DNA of 64,000 nt, from assembly GCF_002101965.1 (NCBI RefSeq), contig NZ_LQQA01000033.1, positions 620,001-684,000 on the forward strand. The letters are read 5' to 3'. Shown piece by piece: positions 57,807 to 64,000 of the stretch. Every line of letters begins with the position of its first letter. Position 1 is the stretch's first letter. The stretch is from Mycolicibacterium wolinskyi. Its GTDB lineage: Bacteria; Actinomycetota; Actinomycetes; Mycobacteriales; Mycobacteriaceae. A program made the position numbers and the translations under genes. The notes under the pieces are model-generated. The model was not told the origin of the DNA. It made no database searches and saw nothing but the letters and a program-made list of their open reading frames with translations.

Positions 57807-58532
57807 ATGAAGATCCTGCTGCTCGGTGGGACTGGGGAGGCGCGCGCGCTGGCAGCGGCGCTGCACCCCGACGTCGAGGTGATCAGCTCACTGGCCGGCC
57901 GCGTGCCCGACCCGGCGCTGCCGGTTGGCGAGGTGCGCATCGGTGGGTTCGGCGGGGTCGACGGGATGCGCCGTTGGCTCGTGGATTCCGCCGTCGACGG
58001 TGTGGTCGACGCGACGCATCCATTCGCCGCGACCATCACCGCGCATGCCGCACAGGTCTGCGCCGAATTGCGGCTACCGCATCTGGTCCTGGCCCGGCCG
58101 GCCTGGCCGCCCGGCGACGCGATCCTGGTGGGATCGGACACCGAGGCGGCGAAAGTGGTCACGCAACAGCGGTTTTCGCGGGTTTTCCTGACCACCGGGC
58201 GGTCGGGCACCACGGCCTTCCGCGACGTGGACGCGTGGTTTCTGATCAGAGCCGTCACGGAGCCGGACGCCGAAACGCTGCCGGCCCGCCATGAGCTACT
58301 GCTGTCGCGCGGCCCCTATCACTACGAGGGTGAGCTGGCGCTGTTGCGCGAACACGACATCGACGCGCTGGTGACCAAGAATAGCGGCGGCGACATGACC
58401 CAGCCGAAGCTGCGGGCCGCGGCCACGGCGGGGGTCGCGGTGGTGATGGTCGACCGCCCTCCGCTGCCCGAGGGCGTGCGATCCGTCGCCACGGTCGACG
58501 AAGCGCAGGCGTGGGTCAGAGCGCTGCGATGA
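57807..58532 (+). CDS. cobK: Precorrin-6A reductase CobK
   Basis: NADPH-dependent reduction of precorrin-6A to precorrin-6B. The 241-residue protein starts MKILLLGGTGEARALAAAL, has the mid GRSGTTAF segment (residues 130-137) and the late LVTKNSGG motif, all diagnostic for CobK. Six bases after cobM. Its last 17 bp overlap the convergent kinase-like gene. Confidence 0.93.
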   Translation: MKILLLGGTGEARALAAALHPDVEVISSLAGRVPDPALPVGEVRIGGFGGVDGMRRWLVDSAVDGVVDATHPFAATITAHAAQVCAELRLPHLVLARPAWPPGDAILVGSDTEAAKVVTQQRFSRVFLTTGRSGTTAFRDVDAWFLIRAVTEPDAETLPARHELLLSRGPYHYEGELALLREHDIDALVTKNSGGDMTQPKLRAAATAGVAVVMVDRPPLPEGVRSVATVDEAQAWVRALR

Positions 58533-59580
58533 GGTCGAGCGTGCCGAGTTCGCGGATCGCCTGACATCCACGCTCGGCCATCACGACCATCATGTCGTCA
58601 CCGCGTTCGGTGGACGTCGCGAACGCACACCCCAACACGGTGATCAGCGGTGCCTGCAGCATGCCCAATCGGTAATCGCGCCAACAGGTCTCACGGTCGT
58701 ATCCGGTGACGCCGTGGCGGCACAGCGTGCGGTGGTACTCGTCGACCAGATCGGCTTCGGCCGCCGCCCGGGTCTCGGGCAGCAAGCTGGTCGCGGTGAA
58801 ATACGCCAGGTCGCGGGCCGGCAGCCCGGAGCCCAGCGTCTGCCAGTCCACCACCGAGATGCGGGTGCGGTCGGGGTCGAACAGCATGTTGTCGAGACGG
58901 TAATCGCCGTGCAGCACGGCGAACCGGTCGGGTTCGGCCAGCAGCCACGGGGTCACCACGGACATTGCCGCGCCCAAGGTTTCGCGATTCTCGGCGCTCA
59001 TGCGATCACCGAGTTTGTCGAGGGTGATGTCGGCGGCCATCTTGGCGACGTCGCCGAAGCCCTTCGCCGAATCCGGTTCGGGCTTGGGCATGGCGATACC
59101 GGGGAAGTTCGCCCATCGCGCATCGCACCATGTCGGCCCGTGCAGGTCGGCCAGCGCCCGAACGGCAAGCGCGGCCTCGTCGCGGGTGCAGCCGGCGATC
59201 TGGTCGCCCTGGACCGCAGGCGCCATATCGGCCAGCAGCAGCACGAAGTCGGCTCCCTCACCGGCGATCTCGCAGTGATGGCAGTGCGGCACCGGAATCT
59301 GCACGTGGTCGGCGACATTGGTGTAGAACGCGTGCTCGGAGCGGTAGCCGATGACGACGCGGTCGCGCACGGTGTCGTCCTGCGACGGGAGCTTGATCGC
59401 GAACGTCGCGGGCAGATCCGTCGGGCCCGGGTAGGTGACCGACACCCGGTACGTCGCACCGGTCTGGCCGGTGCCGATCGGTGCCGTCGCCACCGAACTG
59501 ACCTCGACTCCGAGGACCGTCGACAGCCACGATGAGGTGACCTCGGCCGGCCTGCTGGGGATCGACACCGCCGCGGTCAC
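58516..59580 (-). CDS. Aminoglycoside-phosphotransferase/EcKinase-like protein
   Basis: A 354-residue protein-kinase-fold small-molecule phosphotransferase. ATP lysine region ATFAIKLPSQ, catalytic loop F-A-V-L-H-G-D-Y-R-L-D-N-M-L-F-D and the metal Asp in VVDWQTLG are all present. Several mycobacterial homologues are annotated as phosphotransferases or, through Pfam clan links, 'oxidoreductase' family DUF1679-type. The substrate is unknown. GTG start overlaps the TetR stop (GTGA), so they are translationally coupled. Confidence 0.83.
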   Translation of the reverse strand: MTAAVSIPSRPAEVTSSWLSTVLGVEVSSVATAPIGTGQTGATYRVSVTYPGPTDLPATFAIKLPSQDDTVRDRVVIGYRSEHAFYTNVADHVQIPVPHCHHCEIAGEGADFVLLLADMAPAVQGDQIAGCTRDEAALAVRALADLHGPTWCDARWANFPGIAMPKPEPDSAKGFGDVAKMAADITLDKLGDRMSAENRETLGAAMSVVTPWLLAEPDRFAVLHGDYRLDNMLFDPDRTRISVVDWQTLGSGLPARDLAYFTATSLLPETRAAAEADLVDEYHRTLCRHGVTGYDRETCWRDYRLGMLQAPLITVLGCAFATSTERGDDMMVVMAERGCQAIRELGTLDLIAAL

Positions 59581-60209
59581 CGCACCACTCCGTAGATCGT
59601 GCCCATCCACATCGCCTCCGCACCTTCCAGCAGTTGACGGCGGGTCAGCGGCCCGCCGATGATGAGCCGCTCCACCAGCCGGTCGTTGAACTCCATCAGC
59701 AGACTCGCGAGAACGTGTGCGTCCGCCCCGTCCGGCGCGCGGCCGCTCGCGCGCTCGGCGGCGATCACCGCGGCGACCGTCGGCACGAACGATTCGCGAG
59801 CCTGATCCCACATGTCTCGCACCGCCGCGCTGACCCCGCGGGCCTCCAGCATGGCCTGGAACAGGTAGCGGTGGTCTTCGGCCGTCCGGAGTACCGCGTC
59901 AAGCGTGTCGTGTATCCGTGCGCGCGGCGGCGCGGTGGTGTCGGCCAGGATGTTGTTCGCGGCGAGCAGCGCGTCGTGCATCGGCTCGAGCAGCGCGGCG
60001 ACCGCGGCCGCCTTGTTCTCGAAATAGAAGTAGAAGGCTGATCGGCCGACTCCGGCCTGCCGCGCGACTTCGGCGATGTTGAGCGCGTCGAAGCCGGTCT
60101 GCATCAGGTGCTCGTCGAGCGCCTCGAGGATCGCGGTGCGGCGCTGATCGCTGCGCTGGGGTTGTCGACGATCGATCGGCGAACGTACCGATGCGCCCTG
60201 CTGTGCCAC
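59577..60209 (-). CDS. TetR-family regulator
   Basis: A 210-residue TetR protein with helix-turn-helix LNIAEVARQAGVGRSAFYFYFENKAAAVAALL (about 43-74). It resembles the EthR-like/TetR_C_33 class in its ligand domain. First gene of a two-gene unit with the kinase-like gene. A TGAC-N4-GTCA palindrome lies 47 bp upstream. Confidence 0.86.
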   Translation of the reverse strand: MAQQGASVRSPIDRRQPQRSDQRRTAILEALDEHLMQTGFDALNIAEVARQAGVGRSAFYFYFENKAAAVAALLEPMHDALLAANNILADTTAPPRARIHDTLDAVLRTAEDHRYLFQAMLEARGVSAAVRDMWDQARESFVPTVAAVIAAERASGRAPDGADAHVLASLLMEFNDRLVERLIIGGPLTRRQLLEGAEAMWMGTIYGVVR

Positions 60210-60255
60210 GCGTCTCCCATCGAACAGGTGTGACGCCGGACACTAATCGGGATTC

Positions 60256-60267
60256 TGACAGCAGTCA
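60256..60267. promoter_or_regulatory. TGAC-N4-GTCA palindrome between cobIJ and tetR
   Basis: TGACAGCAGTCA, with 4-bp perfect arms; a related half-site (GACAGTCAG) is about 20 bp on. In the 75-bp gap upstream of the TetR gene; could be its operator. Confidence 0.35.
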
Positions 60268-60284
60268 ATAAAAATCGACGACAG

Positions 60285-61781
60285 TCAGTCCGGGTAGTTG
60301 CGCGGCGTGAAGACACGTTCTTCGGTCTTGCCGTCGGCCGTGTCGCTGTACCACTGCGTCTGCGACGACCCGATGATCAGCAGGCAGCGCATGTCGACCT
60401 CGGCCGGGTCCAGTTCGGCGAGCCGGACCACGCGGACACTCTCGCCGGGGCCGGGCCGCGCGCCCGAAACGCTCCGACCGATGATCACGGGCGTGCTCGG
60501 ATCGCGATAGGTCAGCAACAGGTCACGCATCGCGCCGACCTGCCACGTGCGCGTCTTCGACGCCGGGTTGTAGATGGCCAGCACCAGGTCGGCCTTGGCG
60601 GCGGCGGTCAGTCGCTCGACGATCACGTCCCACGGCTTGAGGCGGTCGGACAACGAGATCACCGCGTAGTCGTGGCCCAGCGGCGCGCCGGCGCGGCTCG
60701 CCACGGCTTGCGCCGCGGTCATCGCCGGGATCACGCGCACCTCGACGCCCGGCCACTGTTTGGCCTCCTCGAGCACCGCGGTGGCCATGGCGAACACACC
60801 CGGATCGCCGGACGACACGACCGCGACCGCGCGACCCTGCTGAGCCAGCGTGCACGCGAGCCGCGCCCGCTCGGGCTCGTCGGTGTTGTCACTGGGGTGG
60901 TGGCGCTGCCCCGGCCGGATGCCCACCCGGTCCAGGTAGGGGCCGTAGCCGATCAGGTCCGTCGCGGCCGCGAGCTCGCGCCGGCTCTGCGGCGTCATCC
61001 AGTCGTAGTCACCGGGTCCGAGCCCGACGACCACCACGCTGCCCTCGCTCGCGGGGCGGCGCTCACCGCCCGGGATCATCGCGAGCGAGAAGTACGGCAC
61101 CTTCGCGGCGTCGACCTCGCCCGCGGGTGCCACCAGCTCGCGCGGTGTGCTGGCCCGCTCGACGTAGTAGGCCTCGTCGAGCCGGCCCGTCGTCGAAAGC
61201 GCTTCGCGCACCTTGGTATAGGAGCGGCCGAGCTTGAGCACCACGGCCGCGTCGGTGTCGGCCAGCCGCCGTGTGAGCTCGTCCTCCGGAAGGGTGCCGG
61301 GCAGGATGGTCAGCACGTCATCGCCTTGCACGAGCGGCGTGCCGGTAGCGGCGGACGCGGCGCTGACCGATGTCACGCCGGGCACGATCACGGCGTCGAA
61401 TCGCTGTGTCAGCCGGGTGTGCATGTGCATGTACGAGCTGTAGAACAGCGGGTCGCCCTCGGCCAGCAACGCGACGTCGCGTCCGGCTTCGAGGTGTTCG
61501 GCGATCCGTTCGGCGGCCTCGGTGTAGAAATCCTCCATGGCCCCGGCATAGCCGCCGGGATGGTCGGTGGTCTCGGTGGTGACGGGGTAGACGAGGTGCT
61601 CCTCGAGCTGCCCGGGCCGCAGATAGCGTTCGGCGATGCTCCTGGCGATGCTGTGGCCGTGGCGGGCACTGTGGTAGGCCACGACATCGGCCTCGCCGAT
61701 CAGCCGGGCGGCCTTGACCGTCACCAGTTCCGGATCGCCAGGTCCCAGGCCGACGCCGTACAGCACTCCTCTTGAGGTCAT
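60285..61781 (-). CDS. cobIJ: Fused precorrin-2 C20-methyltransferase/precorrin-3B C17-methyltransferase CobIJ
   Basis: Two enzymes of corrin ring synthesis joined in one 498-residue chain, as in M. tuberculosis CobI (Rv2066). Domain 1 (about 1-240) has GVGLGPGDPELVTVKA and LAEGDPLFYSSYMHM with the CobI signature; domain 2 (from about 245) has VVVGLGPGDYDWMTPQSRREL and SSGDPGVFAMATAV typical of CobJ. Both SAM glycine-rich motifs are intact. Its start overlaps the cobH end by 4 bp. Confidence 0.94.
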   Translation of the reverse strand: MTSRGVLYGVGLGPGDPELVTVKAARLIGEADVVAYHSARHGHSIARSIAERYLRPGQLEEHLVYPVTTETTDHPGGYAGAMEDFYTEAAERIAEHLEAGRDVALLAEGDPLFYSSYMHMHTRLTQRFDAVIVPGVTSVSAASAATGTPLVQGDDVLTILPGTLPEDELTRRLADTDAAVVLKLGRSYTKVREALSTTGRLDEAYYVERASTPRELVAPAGEVDAAKVPYFSLAMIPGGERRPASEGSVVVVGLGPGDYDWMTPQSRRELAAATDLIGYGPYLDRVGIRPGQRHHPSDNTDEPERARLACTLAQQGRAVAVVSSGDPGVFAMATAVLEEAKQWPGVEVRVIPAMTAAQAVASRAGAPLGHDYAVISLSDRLKPWDVIVERLTAAAKADLVLAIYNPASKTRTWQVGAMRDLLLTYRDPSTPVIIGRSVSGARPGPGESVRVVRLAELDPAEVDMRCLLIIGSSQTQWYSDTADGKTEERVFTPRNYPD

Positions 61782-62404
61782 TCCCGCTCACTCGCAATCG
61801 CATTGACGGCGGCCGCGGCCATGGCGCTGCCACCGCGCCTGCCGGTGACCACCAGGTAGGACATCCCACGGGGCCGGTCGATCAGCTCCTGCTTGGACTG
61901 CGCCGACCCGACGAAGCCGACCGGTCCGCCGAGCACCGCCGCAGGCGTCGGCGCGCCGTCGTCGAGCAGTTCGAGCAGCCGGAACAGGGCCGTCGGAGCG
62001 TTGCCGATCGCGAGCACCGCGCCGTCGAGCCGGTCGGCCCACAGATCGACCGCGGCCGCCGACCGGGTGCTGCCGAGCCGCGCGGCGAGCTCGGGTGCGC
62101 GGCTGTCGGCCACGAGCGAGACCACCTCGTTGTCGGCGGGCAGCCGCGACCTGGTGATACCGGCCGCCACCATCGAGGAATCGCACAGGATCGGGGCGCC
62201 CGCGGCGAGCGCGGCATGCGTCCTGACCACGACGTCGTCGGTATAGGCGACGTGCTCGGTGACGTCGACCTGGCCGCAGGTGTGGATCAGCCGTACCACC
62301 ACGCGCGACACGTCGGCGGGGAATCGCGACAGCTCCGCCTCGTCGCGGATCGTCGCGAACGACTGCCGGTAGATCTCGGCGGCATCGCGGATGTAGTCGA
62401 GCAC
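61778..62404 (-). CDS. cobH: Precorrin-8X methylmutase CobH
   Basis: Moves the methyl group from C11 to C12 to give hydrogenobyrinate. The 208-residue protein begins LDYIRDAAEIYRQSFATIRDEAEL. The active histidine lies in VRLIHTCGQVDVTEHV, and ILCDSSMVAAGITR and VGFVGSAQSKQELI are also diagnostic. GTG start. Coupled to cobIJ. Confidence 0.94.
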   Translation of the reverse strand: MLDYIRDAAEIYRQSFATIRDEAELSRFPADVSRVVVRLIHTCGQVDVTEHVAYTDDVVVRTHAALAAGAPILCDSSMVAAGITRSRLPADNEVVSLVADSRAPELAARLGSTRSAAAVDLWADRLDGAVLAIGNAPTALFRLLELLDDGAPTPAAVLGGPVGFVGSAQSKQELIDRPRGMSYLVVTGRRGGSAMAAAAVNAIASERE

Positions 62405-62413
62405 CCGCTAACC

Positions 62414-63532
62414 CTACGGGGGCGGTTGACGCAGTCGGTATCCGTCCTCGGTGGCGATGAGGACCTCGCCGACGGGTGGGCTGCCGCAGGCCCGGTCGCA
62501 GCCGACGAAGTGCCGGTGTGTCGGTGAAGGGGTGGCCGCGGCCTTGGCCGCGTCCGACCGCACGTCGGCGGCCGACTTCGCGCAACCCGGGCTGCCGGTG
62601 CAGGCGCTGACGTCCAGCCACGGCGAGTTCTCGTCGAACACGAGCCCCATCGGGGCCAGCACCCGCAACGCGACGTCGGCGGTGCCCTCGTCCAGGTCGA
62701 ACACCAGAACCGAACGCCACGGGGTGATGGCCATGGGCGCCTCGATGGCCGCCAGGAACTGCGCCTCGCGCGCGCCGAGCACGCCGAGGGGTAGTCCGGC
62801 GCCCAGTGCGATCCTGCCGTCGTGCTGTTCGATCCAGCCGACCGGCGGCTTGACGGTCGGCGGCCACCGGGTGCCGGCGGGCGCACTGGCGGTCAAGCCC
62901 GCGAGCAACTCCGATGTGTCATCGAGTTCGGTTGTCCGCCAGGCTTTCCCGCGCGTCGTGACGAAGCGCCGGGCCACGTCGACCAGTGTCGGTACGACGT
63001 CGGCGACGGCCAGCCGTACCCCGGTGTCGGTGCCGGCGAGCAACAGGGCGGCGGTGTCGCCGTCGAGCACGTGCGCGCCGACATCGGCACCCGATCCGGA
63101 CACGTCACCGCGACCGTCGTCGAGGCTGAACCAGAACCGGCCGGGCAGCTCGGCGAGCGCCGGTTCGGCCTGGATGGCGAGGTCGAGCCCGGCGGCCAGG
63201 CCCCTGACGTCGGCGAGGCCGCCGGAGCGGCCCGACAGCGGTGAGGCCACGATGTTGCGCACCCGCTCATGGGTCGGTGACGGCAACAACCCGGCCTCGG
63301 CCAGCGCGCCGGCGACGGCGGCGGTGTCGGTGAGGCCCCGAAGCTGGATGTTGCCGCGCGACGTGAGTTCCATTGCAGGGGAGCCGTACTCGGTGGCCAC
63401 CTCGGCGAGTGTCGCGAGTTGGGCCGAGGTGATCGCGCCGCCGGCCAGCCGGATACGCACCAGGGCGCCATCGGCGGCCTGATGCACGGTCAGCGCGCCG
63501 GGGCAGGCGTCGTGGTCACGGGTCCGAGCCAT
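62414..63532 (-). CDS. cobG: Precorrin-3B synthase CobG
   Basis: Fe-S monooxygenase that makes precorrin-3B, the oxygen-dependent step of the aerobic route. The 372-residue protein is sulphite/nitrite-reductase-like: an N-terminal half with LTSRGNIQLRGL and a C-terminal CTGSPGCAKSAADV...CDRACGSPP supplying four Cys for the [4Fe-4S] cluster. First gene of the minus-strand cobG-cobH-cobIJ operon, with a 9-bp gap to cobH. Confidence 0.93.
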   Translation of the reverse strand: MARTRDHDACPGALTVHQAADGALVRIRLAGGAITSAQLATLAEVATEYGSPAMELTSRGNIQLRGLTDTAAVAGALAEAGLLPSPTHERVRNIVASPLSGRSGGLADVRGLAAGLDLAIQAEPALAELPGRFWFSLDDGRGDVSGSGADVGAHVLDGDTAALLLAGTDTGVRLAVADVVPTLVDVARRFVTTRGKAWRTTELDDTSELLAGLTASAPAGTRWPPTVKPPVGWIEQHDGRIALGAGLPLGVLGAREAQFLAAIEAPMAITPWRSVLVFDLDEGTADVALRVLAPMGLVFDENSPWLDVSACTGSPGCAKSAADVRSDAAKAAATPSPTHRHFVGCDRACGSPPVGEVLIATEDGYRLRQPPP

Positions 63533-63551
63533 ACCGGACCCATTCTAAGGA

Positions 63552-64000
63552 TCAGCCGGCGAGTGCGACCGGGGCGACCACGTTCGAGTACGCCGACGCG
63601 TCGCCGCTGACGACGCGGCTGCGCTCGCCGTGGATGTCGACCGGCACGTCGCCGGCGAGCGTGACGCGGTTGAGCCTGCGGTACTGGTCGTCGTAGTCGG
63701 CCACCGCGTAGTGCTGGGTCGCGCGGTTGTCCCAGATCGCGAGATCGCCCGGCCGCCAGCTCCACCGAACCGTGTTCTCCAGCTTGGTGATCCGGTCCTG
63801 CAACAAGCGGAACAGCGCCGCCGACTCGGTCGAACCGAGCCCGACGAACTTCTTCACGAAGTGGCCGAGCAGCAGGACACGCCTGCCGGATTCCGGATGC
63901 ACGCGCACCACGGGATGCTCGGTCTCGTAATAGTCGGAGACGAACTGGTCGCGATATGCGCGCTCGGTCTCACTGGGATTGTCGCCGTGCGGCGACGGGA
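63552..64000 (-). CDS. TauD/TfdA-family Fe(II)/2-oxoglutarate dioxygenase, C-terminal part (5' end outside window)
   Basis: The window ends inside this gene; the frame is open from 64000 to the stop at 63552-63554, about 148 C-terminal residues. Recognised from HPVVRVHPESGRRVLLLG, the ligand region LAIWDNRATQHYAVADY (distal iron His) and the R-R-L-N-R-V arginine that binds 2-oxoglutarate. Closest in look to alkylsulphatase/taurine dioxygenases such as Rv3406. The proximal HxD motif is outside. It is 19 bp upstream of cobG on the same strand, so read-through is possible. Confidence 0.88.
   Translation of the reverse strand, partial: PSPHGDNPSETERAYRDQFVSDYYETEHPVVRVHPESGRRVLLLGHFVKKFVGLGSTESAALFRLLQDRITKLENTVRWSWRPGDLAIWDNRATQHYAVADYDDQYRRLNRVTLAGDVPVDIHGERSRVVSGDASAYSNVVAPVALAG

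Noticed and set aside
62405..63551. Search for a cobalamin riboswitch upstream of the cob operons
   Set aside because: Gaps upstream of cobG (19 bp) and cobL (overlap) are too short, and no B12-box-like sequence was noticed.
1..64000. tRNA genes, CRISPR arrays, IS elements, attachment sites, prophage genes
   Set aside because: No cloverleaf, regularly spaced repeat array, transposase or integrase was recognised by eye; a tool search could still find a short remnant.

Overview
The window is a high-GC chromosomal segment of a rapidly growing mycobacterium (Mycolicibacterium, close to M. smegmatis but probably not that species). Evidence: a complete Pup-proteasome locus (mpa, dop, pup, prcB, prcA, pafA, pafB, pafC), an MspA-type porin differing from M. 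smegmatis MspA at constriction residues, a fused CobIJ, frequent GTG/TTG starts, and gene order that follows M. tuberculosis Rv2122c to Rv2064 with large replacements between the conserved blocks. No tRNA, rRNA, CRISPR array, IS element or phage gene was recognised.

Layout. 1-3.5 kb: end of a sugar-porter MFS gene, hisE-hisG, a DUF4126 membrane protein and a mercuric-reductase-like flavoprotein. 3.4-9 kb: ArsR/SRPBCC/flavodoxin operon, a frameshifted GNAT gene, a VanY-like peptidase, an F420-type LLM oxidoreductase and a secreted lipase-family protein that has lost its catalytic serine. 9-19.2 kb: an accessory catabolic cluster (HSL-type esterase, two identical DUF3237 genes, cupin, CoA-acylating aldehyde dehydrogenase, VOC protein, mycofactocin-type SDR, TetR, acyl-CoA ligase, MDR oxidoreductase, SnoaL-like protein). 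Its promoters share an 18-bp operator-like motif overlapping -35 boxes, and the two DUF3237 genes bound it as inverted copies.

19.2-25.6 kb: conserved block (DinB-like, thioesterase, RecB-like nuclease, trmI, DUF503, lppK, MTB12-like antigen, mpa). 25.5-37 kb: insertion between mpa and dop, holding DUF418, TetR, LysR, an EamA transporter, a large membrane protein, a convergent two-component pair, an MspA-family porin and ectABCD. 37-40.4 kb: dop-pup-prcB-prcA. 40.4-43.7 kb: baeRF-like protein, Asp-nucleophile hydrolase, small membrane protein and TetR. 43.8-54.3 kb: pafA-pafB-pafC-tatA-tatC-helY, DUF4333 protein, 5'-3' exonuclease, pepE. 54.3-54.7 kb: gene-free stretch with three copies of a palindromic repeat. 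54.7-63.5 kb: Rv2074/Rv2073c homologues, cobL-cobM-cobK, a TetR/kinase-like pair, then cobIJ-cobH-cobG on the other strand. The window ends inside a TauD/TfdA dioxygenase gene.

How the genes work together. Dop deamidates Pup, PafA attaches it to substrates, Mpa unfolds pupylated proteins and threads them into the PrcBA core; PafBC is a paired WYL transcription regulator. TatA/TatC form part of the twin-arginine translocase. EctABCD makes ectoine and hydroxyectoine; its neighbours, a porin and a two-component system, suggest an envelope/osmotic-stress island (inference). The cob genes belong to late-cobalt (aerobic) corrin-ring synthesis. The substrate of the 9-19 kb cluster cannot be read from the sequence.
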